NCBI GenBank assembly: GCA_016297555.1
Contig: JAEDGK010000009.1
Coordinates: 1 to 30,702 of the forward strand
Reading direction: 5' to 3'
Length of the DNA: 30,702 nt
Origin: Clostridiaceae bacterium
GTDB lineage: Bacteria; Bacillota; Clostridia; Oscillospirales; Acutalibacteraceae
The notes below the pieces were generated by a model that was given only the letters and a program-made list of their open reading frames with translations, had not been told where the DNA came from and did not search any database. The translations under genes and the position numbers were made by a program. How positions within the stretch are numbered: position 1 is the first letter of the stretch; each line of letters opens with the position of its first letter. Positions 7,405 through 15,329 of the stretch are shown piece after piece.

Positions 7405-8445
7405 TCAGTCAAAATATACGGTTTTGCCGGTTCTTGCGGATTCATAAACCGCATTGACTATTCTGACGCTCTTAATTGCCTCCATGGGCAGAACGGACGG
7501 GTCTCTGTCCTCAAGCACGGCATTTATCATATCCTCAACAACATAATTGTGACCAAGGCAGAGGGTGGGGTCGAGAGCCGCCGCGGCAGCGTTGCCGACA
7601 TATTTTTCAAGCATCTCTTTTTCTTCGTTTTCGGGAGCATCCATAAACTTCCAAGTGAGAAGCTTGTCCTGGTCAGCCTCCATGGAGCCGTTTGTTCCGT
7701 AAACCTTTATGCCCGTGCATATGCCGGGATAAGCGCAGGTTGTGCTGATAAAGGTTGCAACTGCGCCCGACTTGAATTTGATAAGCGAAGCGGTGAAATC
7801 TTCGGTTTCTATATTATGGTTATAGATCGCCATCTGAGAAGTAACGCTTTCAACCTCGCTGTTCATAAGCCACTGCATAAGGTCAACGGTGTGAACAGCC
7901 TGATTCATAAGAGATCCGCCGCCGTCCATTTCCCATGTGCCGCGCCAGCCGCCGTTATCGTAATATTCCTGAGTTCTGTACCACTTAACCGAAAAATCGC
8001 CGAAAAGCACTTTTCCTATTTTTCCGCTGACAACCGCGTCGTGCATAAGAGGCATATCGGGATTATATCTGTTTTGATGAACAACGCCCGCTTTCATACC
8101 TGTTTCAAGCCTTGCCTGCTCAATTCTCAGAGCCGCTTCAACGGTTATGTCAACAGGCTTTTCAACAAGAACATTTTTGCCCGCTTTCATTGCTTTGACG
8201 GCAAAATCGGCGTGCATTCCGCTCGGAACGGCAATGCTGACGGCATCGATATCGGGATTTTTAAGCATCTCGTCAAAATCCGTATATGTAAGTGTTTCCG
8301 GACATCTCTTTTTAGCTTCATCAAGCCTCTCCGTATTCAGGTCGCAAACCGCGATAAGATCGGCATTTTTTGATTTTGACGCAGCTTCTGCATGGCGCAT
8401 ACCTACACCGAGACCGACTACTGCATATCCTACTTTTTTGCTCAT
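7405..8445 (-). CDS. Gfo/Idh/MocA family NAD(P)-dependent oxidoreductase
   Basis: A 346-residue two-domain dehydrogenase. The N-terminal Rossmann fold has the dinucleotide motif VGLGVGMRHAEA (11-22) and an acidic strand end ICD-type residue in LIAVCDLN. The hallmark EKPVDI, with the catalytic-region lysine, lies at about 95-100. The C-terminal domain includes GGWRGTWEMDGGGSLMNQAVH, where the final HxxD (HTVD) matches the substrate-binding pattern of the family. Such enzymes oxidise or reduce sugars, inositols or their derivatives, but the substrate cannot be told from sequence. A TTGGAGGC ribosome site precedes the ATG. It heads the oxidoreductase-ppa-guaB group, downstream of the folA terminator. 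Confidence 0.88.
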   Translation of the reverse strand: MSKKVGYAVVGLGVGMRHAEAASKSKNADLIAVCDLNTERLDEAKKRCPETLTYTDFDEMLKNPDIDAVSIAVPSGMHADFAVKAMKAGKNVLVEKPVDITVEAALRIEQARLETGMKAGVVHQNRYNPDMPLMHDAVVSGKIGKVLFGDFSVKWYRTQEYYDNGGWRGTWEMDGGGSLMNQAVHTVDLMQWLMNSEVESVTSQMAIYNHNIETEDFTASLIKFKSGAVATFISTTCAYPGICTGIKVYGTNGSMEADQDKLLTWKFMDAPENEEKEMLEKYVGNAAAAALDPTLCLGHNYVVEDMINAVLEDRDPSVLPMEAIKSVRIVNAVYESARTGKTVYFD

Positions 8446-8485
8446 TGTTAAATGCCTCCAAAATAATAATTTTTTATTAAAAAAT

Positions 8486-8514
8486 CAGACCGAACGGAAT
8501 TCCGCTGCGGTCTG
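8486..8514 (-). terminator. Terminator after the dihydrofolate reductase gene
   Basis: On the minus strand CAGACCG (8514-8508) pairs with CGGTCTG (8492-8486), enclosing an inner CGGAATTCCG palindrome, and is followed by ATTTTTTAATAAAAAATT. A second small hairpin lies at 8517-8540. It separates the pdxK-thyA-folA unit from the oxidoreductase gene, although no clear promoter for the latter was found in the remaining 40 bases. Confidence 0.75.
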
Positions 8515-8585
8515 AAAGCGGCAAATTTAAATCAGCCGCTCCGTAAGCCGCAATAAAAATCAGATAAGAATTCTTCTGCGGCAGT

Positions 8586-9074
8586 TCAGATTGATTTGTA
8601 AGTAGTAAATTTATAATTTACTCCGTTGTGCTCCCCTTCTCCCTTTTCGCGGGCAAGAACCCAATCGGAGCTTGCGTCAAGATTGGGGAAGAATTTATCT
8701 GCGGGCTTCTCTGCGTCAACCTTGGTTACATAAGCCGTGTCGCAGTAAGGCAAAAGCTGCTCATAAACCGATGCGCCGCCTATAACAAAGACCGTATTTG
8801 TATCGTATCTTTCAAGCAGCTCAAAAAGCTCATCGAGCGAGCCGCAGACTGTAACTCCCGGAGCTGACCAATCCTTTTCTGCGGATATAACAATATTCAC
8901 CCTGTCCGCCAGCGGCTTTTGACCGGGCAGAGAGCGGAAAGTGGCAAGCCCCATAACAACAACATTTCCTATGGTCTTTTCCTTAAAATGCTTCATATCG
9001 GCAGGGATATGATAAAGCAGCTCGTTTCCTTTTCCTATTCCCCAATTTTTATCAACGCATACTATAGCTTTCAT
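8586..9074 (-). CDS. folA: Dihydrofolate reductase
   Basis: Reduces dihydrofolate to tetrahydrofolate with NADPH, regenerating the cofactor that thymidylate synthase oxidises. The 162-residue length is typical. The N-terminal region MKAIVCVDKNWGIGKGNELL is the Met20-loop equivalent, followed by HIPADMKHFKEKT with substrate-binding acid Asp26. VVVMGLATFRSLPGQKPL is the NADPH-binding and Arg region, and VFVIGGASVYEQLLP is the conserved GG segment. In place of the usual MGRxTxxS the protein has MGLATFRS, losing the usual Arg, which is worth noting but does not change the call. The gene begins 15 bases after thyA behind GAGAGGT. Pairing with thyA is the classic arrangement. Confidence 0.93.
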   Translation of the reverse strand: MKAIVCVDKNWGIGKGNELLYHIPADMKHFKEKTIGNVVVMGLATFRSLPGQKPLADRVNIVISAEKDWSAPGVTVCGSLDELFELLERYDTNTVFVIGGASVYEQLLPYCDTAYVTKVDAEKPADKFFPNLDASSDWVLAREKGEGEHNGVNYKFTTYKSI

Positions 9075-9089
9075 CAGTAATTACCTCTC

Positions 9090-9920
9090 TCATATTGCAA
9101 CGGGAATTTTCTCATTAAACTCATGATATTTATAATTTTCCAAAGAAAAGCTGTCTCTTGTAAACTTATAGAAATCAGTTATGCTCTTATCCATAACGAA
9201 ATCGGGCGCGTCATAAGGCTCGCGGCTTATAAGCTCCTCAACTATCGGCACATGGCGGTCGTAAATATGTGCATCCGCAATAACATGAACGAATTCGCCC
9301 GGCTCAAGACCGCTGACCTGAGCAAACATACACACAAGCGCGGCATATTGGCAAACATTCCAGCCGTTTGCGGCAAGCATATCCTGCGAACGCTGATTGA
9401 GAATGGCATTGAGCTTTTTGCCCGTAACATTGAAGGTCATGCTGTAAGCGCAGGGATAAAGTGCCATTTCACTCAAATCCTGATGAACATAAATATTGGT
9501 CAGAATTCTTCTGCTCTGGGGATTATGTTTAAGGTCATAAAGCACTCTGTCAACCTGATCCATATCGCCCTCTTTATAATGATGCTTTATGCCCATCTGA
9601 TAGCCGTATGCTTTGCCGATGCTTCCGTTTTCATCAGCCCATGCGTCCCAGATATTGCCTCTCAGGTCATTGACATTGTTTGATTTTTTCTGCCAAATCC
9701 AAAGGATTTCATCAACGGCGCTTTTAAGAAAAGTCTTTCTGACCGTGAGCGCGGGAAATTCCTTGCTCAAATCATATCTGTTGACTACACCGAATTTTTT
9801 AACGGTATGGGCGGGCGTTCCGTCCTCCCATTTTGGGCGAACTTCAAGCTCGGTATCCCAAAATCCGTTTTGAAGAATATCCTTGCAGGTGTCGATAAAC
9901 ACCTTATCGGCAAAGCTCAT
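9090..9920 (-). CDS. thyA: Thymidylate synthase (ThyA, Bacillus/phi3T-like)
   Basis: Methylates dUMP to dTMP using methylenetetrahydrofolate, producing dihydrofolate that the adjacent folA product recycles. The 276 residues align in outline with the B. subtilis/phage phi3T type (VRPKWEDGTPAHT near the N-terminus; WIWQKKSNNVNDL at 75-87). Catalytic Cys157 is in YPCAYSM, and the phosphate-binding NQRSQDM segment, with Arg177 and Ser178, follows, then NGWNVCQYAAL. The usual residue after the catalytic Cys is His in E. coli-type enzymes; here it is Ala, closer to the PCVYE of the Bacillus form. The start codon lies 3 bases past the pyridoxal-kinase stop, so the genes are translated together. Confidence 0.95.
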   Translation of the reverse strand: MSFADKVFIDTCKDILQNGFWDTELEVRPKWEDGTPAHTVKKFGVVNRYDLSKEFPALTVRKTFLKSAVDEILWIWQKKSNNVNDLRGNIWDAWADENGSIGKAYGYQMGIKHHYKEGDMDQVDRVLYDLKHNPQSRRILTNIYVHQDLSEMALYPCAYSMTFNVTGKKLNAILNQRSQDMLAANGWNVCQYAALVCMFAQVSGLEPGEFVHVIADAHIYDRHVPIVEELISREPYDAPDFVMDKSITDFYKFTRDSFSLENYKYHEFNEKIPVAI

Positions 9921-9923
9921 TGG

Positions 9924-10769
9924 TCAGCCCTCCAAACTTTTTATGTAATTTCCCAAGCCCTGTTCAAAATTGACGCCGAGCCTCGGGTCGGTTTTTGCCT
10001 TGAATGTTCGTCCGATTGCGGAAAAGGTGAAATCAAGCGCAATGTGCGCGCTCTCAAAAATATCCTTTCCTCTCATATAAGCGCCCGTAAGCGCGGAGGC
10101 GAAAATATCACCCGTGCCGTAATATGTGCCGGGATACTTTTCCGAGAAGAAATATTGTGTTTTCTCCCCTTTTCTGCAAACCGCACAGCCTATTTCGTCC
10201 GGCGCAAAAGAAACTCCGGTTAAAACAATCATTTCAGGTCCGAGGCACAGAAGCTTCTGCATAAGAGCACCTATGTATTCCTCGGTATAAGGCGGCTCGG
10301 CATAATCTTCGCCAAGCAAAAACGCCGCTTCGGTCATATTCGGAACAATTATATCAGCTTTGCGGCACAGAGCCGTCATTTCATCGGCAAAGGCTCTGTC
10401 AAAGGTTTTGTACATTTTGCCGCCGTCAGCCATAGCGGGGTCAACCACAACCACGGTTTCATTGCTTTTGAAATCGTCAACAAACGAGCAGACGATGTCT
10501 ATTTGCTCAGCCGAGCCGAGAAAGCCGCTGTAAATACCGTCAAAATGAATTCCGAGCGATTTCCAATGAGCGGCAAACGCGGGCAAATCCGAGGTTAAAT
10601 CACGGTAAGTAAAGCCCGTTATATCGCCCGTGTGGGTTGATAAAACTGCCGTAGGCATCACCGCAGTTTCAATACCTGCGGCGGAGATTATGGGGATTGC
10701 TGCAGTCAGCGAGCATTTGCCGATGCCTGATACATCATGTATGGCGGCAACCCGCTTTTGCCTGTTCAT
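9924..10769 (-). CDS. Pyridoxal/pyridoxamine kinase family protein
   Basis: A 281-residue ribokinase-fold kinase that phosphorylates vitamin B6 vitamers, supplying pyridoxal 5'-phosphate. Near the N-terminus AIHDVSGIGKCSLTAAIPI is typical of the PdxK/PdxY branch, with STHTG at 44-48 as substrate-lid region. VVVDPAMAD (107-115) and the ATP-site anion hole with catalytic base GTGD (218-221) are both present. The likely product is pyridoxamine/pyridoxal kinase; hydroxymethylpyrimidine kinase is a less likely alternative. It is first in the pdxK-thyA-folA unit behind the promoter at 10805-10833. PLP feeds serine hydroxymethyltransferase, which makes the folate that ThyA uses, giving the grouping a plausible logic (inference). 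Confidence 0.88.
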   Translation of the reverse strand: MNRQKRVAAIHDVSGIGKCSLTAAIPIISAAGIETAVMPTAVLSTHTGDITGFTYRDLTSDLPAFAAHWKSLGIHFDGIYSGFLGSAEQIDIVCSFVDDFKSNETVVVVDPAMADGGKMYKTFDRAFADEMTALCRKADIIVPNMTEAAFLLGEDYAEPPYTEEYIGALMQKLLCLGPEMIVLTGVSFAPDEIGCAVCRKGEKTQYFFSEKYPGTYYGTGDIFASALTGAYMRGKDIFESAHIALDFTFSAIGRTFKAKTDPRLGVNFEQGLGNYIKSLEG

Positions 10770-10804
10770 TATCTCTACGCCCTCTCGGAAGTTATATTTT
10801 CACT

Positions 10805-10833
10805 ATTATACTATCATTTTGCGTGATTTTCAA
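10805..10833 (-). promoter_or_regulatory. Promoter of the pdxK-thyA-folA unit
   Basis: TTGAAA (10828-10833) and perfect TATAAT (10805-10810) with a 17-base spacer on the minus strand, about 36 bases upstream of the kinase ATG. Divergent to the promoter at 10913-10941. Confidence 0.8.
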
Positions 10834-10912
10834 CCCAAAAATAATTTTTAGTTAAAATAACTCTTTGCGCTGAGTGTGCCAAAGATTTTTTGGTAATTGC
10901 GTTAAAAACCTC

Positions 10913-10941
10913 TTTACATACTCTTAATTTAGTGTTAAAAT
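10913..10941 (+). promoter_or_regulatory. Promoter of the ceramidase-like gene
   Basis: TTTACA (10913-10918) and TAAAAT (10936-10941) with a 17-base spacer. Transcription would begin near 10948, about 20 bases ahead of the AAGGAG ribosome site at 10967-10972. Confidence 0.7.
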
Positions 10942-10980
10942 ATATTAAAACTTTTCTGAAAAAAATAAGGAGAAATTAAC

Positions 10981-12723
10981 ATGAAAAAGACCGGCATCAA
11001 AATTGTGAGCGTTATTCTTGCATTATCGCTCATTTTCGGCGGAGTTTCTTCAATAGGCGCGTCCGCCGCTTCCGACATTGAAAAATCTCTTAAACACGCG
11101 GGTGTTTCGGTTGTTGACGGAATAGTTACCCATCTTCTTTCCTTCATCAACAAGCTTGTTCCCGACAGCGATGAAATCCAGCCCGTTTCAAAGCACAATC
11201 GCGACAATTTTTATGAGGGCACAAAATCCATGCTTGACGAGCCCGCAGACAATGCCTGCTGGAATCTCGGCTATGCAAAGGCTTCTCTTGTTCCCTCCGA
11301 CTGGCAGACAAAGGACTATTATCTCGGCGGCTTCATATCACTCCAGAACGGTATGAAAAACAAGGTTGAAGAAGTTATCGACGATATGCAGGTCAGAGTT
11401 ATCGCAGTTTCCGACGGCTCGGGCAGAGGCGTTTCCGTTTTTGCAAACATTGACAGCATCGGCGTTTCAAACGGCGACATCAAGGTTATCCGCTCCTATC
11501 TCTCAGAGCTTAATCTCGGTGTTGAAATCAACGCCGTAACCGTTACTTCAACCCATTGCCACAGCTGCATTGACACTCAGGGTCTTTGGACCGACCTGCT
11601 TTCAAAGCTCGGCAAAAATATGGCAAAAGCCTATCTGCCTATCGGCGAAATGGAAACCGGCACAGACCCCGAATATATCGAATTCCTTTGCCGCACTGCC
11701 GCAAATACGATGAAGAACGCAATTAACGACATGACCCCCGGCACAATGACCTATGCCGTTAAGGCTCTTGACCCCGAATATTTCAACAACAAAAACAGAA
11801 AATCCGCGACAGCCGTTATGAACGATATGTCACGCTTTGTATTCACTCCCTTTGACGAGAACATAAAGCCCACAATGATAGTCAACATTGCCGCTCACCC
11901 CGACATTGCAGGTCTTGCGGTTGACGATGTTGACAACGGCAGACAGCTTTCGGGCGACTATGTTTATTATATGGGTGAAACCATTGAGAACGCAGGCTAC
12001 AACTTTATGTTCTTCAACGGCGCCATTGCCGGCATCTATGCGGGCAGAGGTCTTTCAAACGATAATGTTCCTATGAAGCGCCGCTACGAGCAGTCAAAGC
12101 GCTACGGTCAGGAAATGGGCAACATTGCTCTTAACCTCACAAATTCATACGATACAATAAGCGCCAACGCAGATTGGAACAAGATTAATGCCGAAATGGC
12201 AGCAGCAGGCGACGGCTACACCCTTTGGTTTGAGGGCTGGGAGCCTGTTGAGGAGCGCGAGCTTGAACCCATTCTCAATCTGCTCATAAGCGAAGTAAAA
12301 ATAAGAGTTACAAATCCGCTTATCATTTTGGTCGGCAAGCTTAATCTTGCAAACTACTCCGTATATAAAGAGAATCACAGATATTACATATTCACGGAAA
12401 TCGGTTATATGGAGATGGGCGATGTCAAGGTAGCTCTTATGCCCGGCGAAATCGTTCAGGACCTTGTTGCGGGCGGCGCATCACTGACGGCAGAAGGCTC
12501 ATATTCAGGCAAGGATTTCGGATATAAGACTATTTATGAGCTTTTCGGTGAAGACACAATCTGCTTCGGACTTGCAAACGACGCAATCGGCTATGTTGTT
12601 CCCGACAATGACTATTCACTTGCAATTCTTGACGACCATTATCAGGAGCTTATTTCACTCGGCAGCGAAACCGCTTCTTCGATTATGAAAGGCTTTGCGG
12701 GACTTGCAGGCAGAGTTAACTGA
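10981..12723 (+). CDS. Secreted neutral/alkaline ceramidase-like protein
   Basis: A 580-residue exported protein. Residues 1-30 form a signal peptide: KK start, hydrophobic core IVSVILALSLIFGGV, and an A-S-A cleavage site near 29. Residues about 85-420 resemble the catalytic domain of neutral ceramidases, zinc amidases that release fatty acid from sphingolipids. Likely zinc ligands are His192 and His194 in TSTHCHS and His306 in AAHPD, preceded by a strand FANIDSIG. No lipobox or sortase motif is seen, so it is probably released. It is shorter than characterised ceramidases (about 650-700) and lacks an obvious C-terminal immunoglobulin-like domain, so the real substrate may be another amide. 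Single-gene unit with its own promoter and double terminator. Confidence 0.75.
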   Translation: MKKTGIKIVSVILALSLIFGGVSSIGASAASDIEKSLKHAGVSVVDGIVTHLLSFINKLVPDSDEIQPVSKHNRDNFYEGTKSMLDEPADNACWNLGYAKASLVPSDWQTKDYYLGGFISLQNGMKNKVEEVIDDMQVRVIAVSDGSGRGVSVFANIDSIGVSNGDIKVIRSYLSELNLGVEINAVTVTSTHCHSCIDTQGLWTDLLSKLGKNMAKAYLPIGEMETGTDPEYIEFLCRTAANTMKNAINDMTPGTMTYAVKALDPEYFNNKNRKSATAVMNDMSRFVFTPFDENIKPTMIVNIAAHPDIAGLAVDDVDNGRQLSGDYVYYMGETIENAGYNFMFFNGAIAGIYAGRGLSNDNVPMKRRYEQSKRYGQEMGNIALNLTNSYDTISANADWNKINAEMAAAGDGYTLWFEGWEPVEERELEPILNLLISEVKIRVTNPLIILVGKLNLANYSVYKENHRYYIFTEIGYMEMGDVKVALMPGEIVQDLVAGGASLTAEGSYSGKDFGYKTIYELFGEDTICFGLANDAIGYVVPDNDYSLAILDDHYQELISLGSETASSIMKGFAGLAGRVN

Positions 12724-12739
12724 TTAACTGCTTATCATT

Positions 12740-12767
12740 GGCGGCTGTTTCTTTTGAAGCAGCCGCC
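12740..12767 (+). terminator. Terminator after the ceramidase-like gene
   Basis: GGCGGCTG (12740-12747) pairs with CAGCCGCC (12760-12767), followed by TTTAATATT; starts 17 bases after the stop codon. Confidence 0.8.
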
Positions 12768-12784
12768 TTTAATATTAAAAATTT

Positions 12785-12819
12785 CAAGCCCTTCTCTGCA
12801 TAAAACAAAGAAGGGCTTG
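12785..12819. terminator. Second, possibly bidirectional terminator
   Basis: An 11-bp perfect stem (12785-12795 with 12809-12819) is flanked by TCTTTATTT on the plus side and by AAATTTTTAAT on the minus side. It can back up the previous terminator and also stop minus-strand transcripts coming from the decayed sugar-acid cluster. Between here and 12896 no gene is recognisable, only short unmatched reading frames. Confidence 0.7.
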
Positions 12820-12895
12820 TCTTTATTTAAATGCTCCCGACTGCGCCTTTGCATATTACGGATATGCCGATACCTTGCAGTTGAGTTTTTCTCAG

Positions 12896-13282
12896 TCAAG
12901 GCAAATAATATCTTTTTCCATTTATAATCCTGCCTTTGCCAATTCTTCTTTCATTCTTTTTATCCGTATTTTTAAATTTCAGCAAAACATCGCCCAACGG
13001 CATAAACGCCTCGCTGTAAAAGCCCGTCAGCTTTTCCTGACAGAGAGCATCCGCCTCGCTGTTTTTTCCTGCAAAAATCAACTCGCGCACCTTTTCGAGG
13101 TTTTCAAGGCTTGCAGGACTGTCATAGTTTTTCGGATAACCTGACCAAAGAGTGCCGTCATTGAAGCAGAGCCTTTCTTTTTTCAGAGAGCCGAATACCA
13201 TAATACCCGTAATGCCGTTGCCGAGCGGCAGAGACTCACGCCACTTTTTTGCAGGTTGATTATATCTGATTAAATTCATCAT
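12896..13282 (-). pseudogene. GH95 alpha-L-fucosidase-like gene, cut after ~105 residues
   Basis: The 128-residue frame begins with the N-terminal part of a GH95 protein (alpha-fucosidase/galactosidase): LIRYNQPAKKWRESLPLGNG (4-23), the FNDGTLWSGYPKN segment, and GFYSEAFMPLGDVLLKF (about 87-103). After that the similarity ends and an unrelated basic tail follows to the stop. Full GH95 proteins have about 700-800 residues and their catalytic acids lie far downstream, so the product would be inactive. The start overlaps the upstream stop codon as TAATG, so the fragment is still placed to be translated. The missing 3' part was not found in the window. Confidence 0.85.
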
Positions 13283-15195
13283 TATTCTCCTATATCATAG
13301 GTGTTTTTATCCAAATCAATAACCACCGTCGTGCCGTCGGAATAGGTTGCCTTTTGGCGGCGGATTGAACCTAAAAATTCGTGCTTGACCATTTCCTTGT
13401 TATAAAGCTTTGCCTGCAAATCGGCAAGCGGCTTCACGCGGTTAATCTCTTTTTTCAGCTCATCATCACTCAATAATTTCAAATCAGCGGTACGGTTGTC
13501 TGTGCCGATTTTTTTAAGTCCGCTGCCGAAAGGACTGATATAAGGCATACCCGCACAAAGAGCGCAATATAAATCGCCGTCGTCGCCCTTGGGAATACCC
13601 CAATTATTGAACCAATTCCACGGCACCATAATGCAGTCATGAAAAACAAGATTTCCGAGCGGCACGGGAATACCCACCGCCTGACCGTTTTCCTGCGGTC
13701 TTAGCGTAAACGGACCGTGATGCACAAGAGCGAGGTGATTTAAAAGCTGCATAGCAGGCTCTTCCGAAGACATAATCATTCCTTTTGAATTGAGATAATC
13801 AAAACATTCCGCACGGCACTTTATGCTTTCTTCTCTTGTGATTTTATGTGCGGGATTGAAACATTCGTCGCCGTTCATAACCGAAAAAACATCAAGATAT
13901 GCGCCCTGAACATCAACGCCGTGTTCCTCCAATTCGGAATATGTTTTCTTTACAAAATTAAGAGCCTGAGAAGCGCAGAGGAAGGTGTGCTCTCCGCCGT
14001 CCCAAATCGAGCAATACGGATGCGAGCCGTCAATCTTCGTTACAGCCTTGTTCATATCAAAAACAGGTGATGAATAATAGTAATCCCGATATTGGTCATG
14101 CAGAGCAAAGATATAGCCTAAATCACGGCTGACCTTTGAAAATTCTTTGAAGCCGTCCCAGCCGCCCGCCGCTTCACAAGGCGGAAGTATATACGGATGG
14201 TTATTATCATAGCCGTCCTTGCCCCAGCCGTCGGTATGAATATAAAGCTTTTCAAGACCGCATTCTTTCAGCTTTTTCATCTGCTCGGCTCGCTCGTAAA
14301 AGGTGGCATACAGAATTTCGTTTGTTCCGTCCTTATCATAAAATTTTGATTTTTCATTAATTTTGGAATAGATTTTATGATGCAGAACAGGGCAGCCGAT
14401 AAGCTTTTCAATGTTTTTATTCTGCTTTATTTTATCGTTTATTGAAACAAACTGATTGCTTTCAATCAAATACTGCCTGTAATCCTTGGCAACAGTATTG
14501 TAATCGCCTTTTTCGTGAAAAATAAATTTAATCTTTCTTTCATAAGACAGCTTGCCGAGCGATGACATCCAATGGACTGAATTGACAAAAGCTCGGTGTT
14601 TGCCGAATGACGAAAACATACAGGCGTCATACGGAGTTTCAACAATAGCGGTGAATGTATGCCCGTCGCACACCCTGCCCCAAATCGGCATATAGCAGTC
14701 GCCCGTATTTATCTTGCGTAAATAGTGTGCAAATCCAAAGGTTGAAGCAAAGTTTTCTTTATAACCGTCGGGCAGTAAAAAGCCTTGGCGCATGGCGTCA
14801 ATATGATATGAATTTGCTCCCTTTTTCTTTGAATTGAACGGAGCGGGAAAATAAACAGCCTGAATGTCACAGCCTGTTTCGTTCTCGGCTTTCAAAGAGA
14901 ATTCAACCTCATTTTCACCCGTTAATTCTGCGGTTAAAATCAAGGTGAAATCAAGCTTTTTGCCGAAAGCGATATAGCCCGAGAGCCTTGACACAATTTT
15001 ATTGCCCTTATATTCGATTTTTTTATTCAGCGCAGAATAAAGAGTTCGGTAAGTGCTTAAATATTTTTCTCCTGCCTTTTTGCGGATAATTATATAAGGT
15101 ATTCTGCCGTCACTGACCCAAGAAAAGCCTTTATATATTATTTCATAGCTTCCGGTAAGCTTGTTAATTCTAAGCTCAGTATTTCCCTTTTTCAT
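13282..15195 (-). CDS. DUF5696-like, glycosidase-like protein
   Basis: A 637-residue protein with an N-terminal beta-sandwich-like part (about 1-240) and a barrel-like part (about 265-600). I assign it tentatively to the DUF5696 group, which is related to GH101/GH129-type glycosidases. Barrel features include YIHTDGWGKDGYDNNHPY, FALHDQYRDYYYSSP and GAYLDVFSVMNGDECF. Candidate catalytic acids are the Asp of LDVF (about 435) and a Glu of SSEEP (about 478-479), by position only. No signal peptide, so it acts inside the cell. A GTG at 15204 is rejected as start: it sits inside the ribosome site GAGGTGG, and the ATG at 15195 forms an ATGA overlap with the upstream remnant. It lies between uxaA and the broken GH95 gene. 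Confidence 0.65.
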   Translation of the reverse strand: MKKGNTELRINKLTGSYEIIYKGFSWVSDGRIPYIIIRKKAGEKYLSTYRTLYSALNKKIEYKGNKIVSRLSGYIAFGKKLDFTLILTAELTGENEVEFSLKAENETGCDIQAVYFPAPFNSKKKGANSYHIDAMRQGFLLPDGYKENFASTFGFAHYLRKINTGDCYMPIWGRVCDGHTFTAIVETPYDACMFSSFGKHRAFVNSVHWMSSLGKLSYERKIKFIFHEKGDYNTVAKDYRQYLIESNQFVSINDKIKQNKNIEKLIGCPVLHHKIYSKINEKSKFYDKDGTNEILYATFYERAEQMKKLKECGLEKLYIHTDGWGKDGYDNNHPYILPPCEAAGGWDGFKEFSKVSRDLGYIFALHDQYRDYYYSSPVFDMNKAVTKIDGSHPYCSIWDGGEHTFLCASQALNFVKKTYSELEEHGVDVQGAYLDVFSVMNGDECFNPAHKITREESIKCRAECFDYLNSKGMIMSSEEPAMQLLNHLALVHHGPFTLRPQENGQAVGIPVPLGNLVFHDCIMVPWNWFNNWGIPKGDDGDLYCALCAGMPYISPFGSGLKKIGTDNRTADLKLLSDDELKKEINRVKPLADLQAKLYNKEMVKHEFLGSIRRQKATYSDGTTVVIDLDKNTYDIGE

Positions 15196-15329
15196 TTGAT
15201 CCACCTCAGTTTTACTCTGCCGTCACATTGCCGACTTATTCTGATTTTCTTGTGTACCGCGCCTGCATCTCTGCCGTCAACCTTTCCCTGTTGCCTTTTC
15301 CATAAATGTGCGTGACAATCTATAATCAC
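15192..15329 (-). pseudogene. Amidohydrolase gene reduced to a 45-codon remnant
   Basis: A GTG at 15329 overlaps the uxaA stop as GTGA and opens a frame starting MIIDCHAHLWKRQQGKVDGR, the typical opening of amidohydrolase-2 family enzymes including the metal-binding HxH. The enzyme normally has about 280-350 residues, but the frame ends after 45 codons with a TGA that overlaps the next ATG as ATGA. Both operon junctions are thus kept while the body is gone, as expected from an internal deletion that left the two ends of the gene joined. The last 25 residues have no recognisable identity. The product, if made, cannot be an active barrel enzyme. Confidence 0.7.

Noticed and set aside
7549..8373. 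Long plus-strand open frame of 274 codons opposite the Gfo/Idh/MocA gene
   Set aside because: Mirror of a real, family-matched gene on the minus strand; no ribosome site and no family resemblance.
12820..12895. Small reading frames between the terminators and the GH95 remnant
   Set aside because: Too short and without recognisable similarity; treated as debris.
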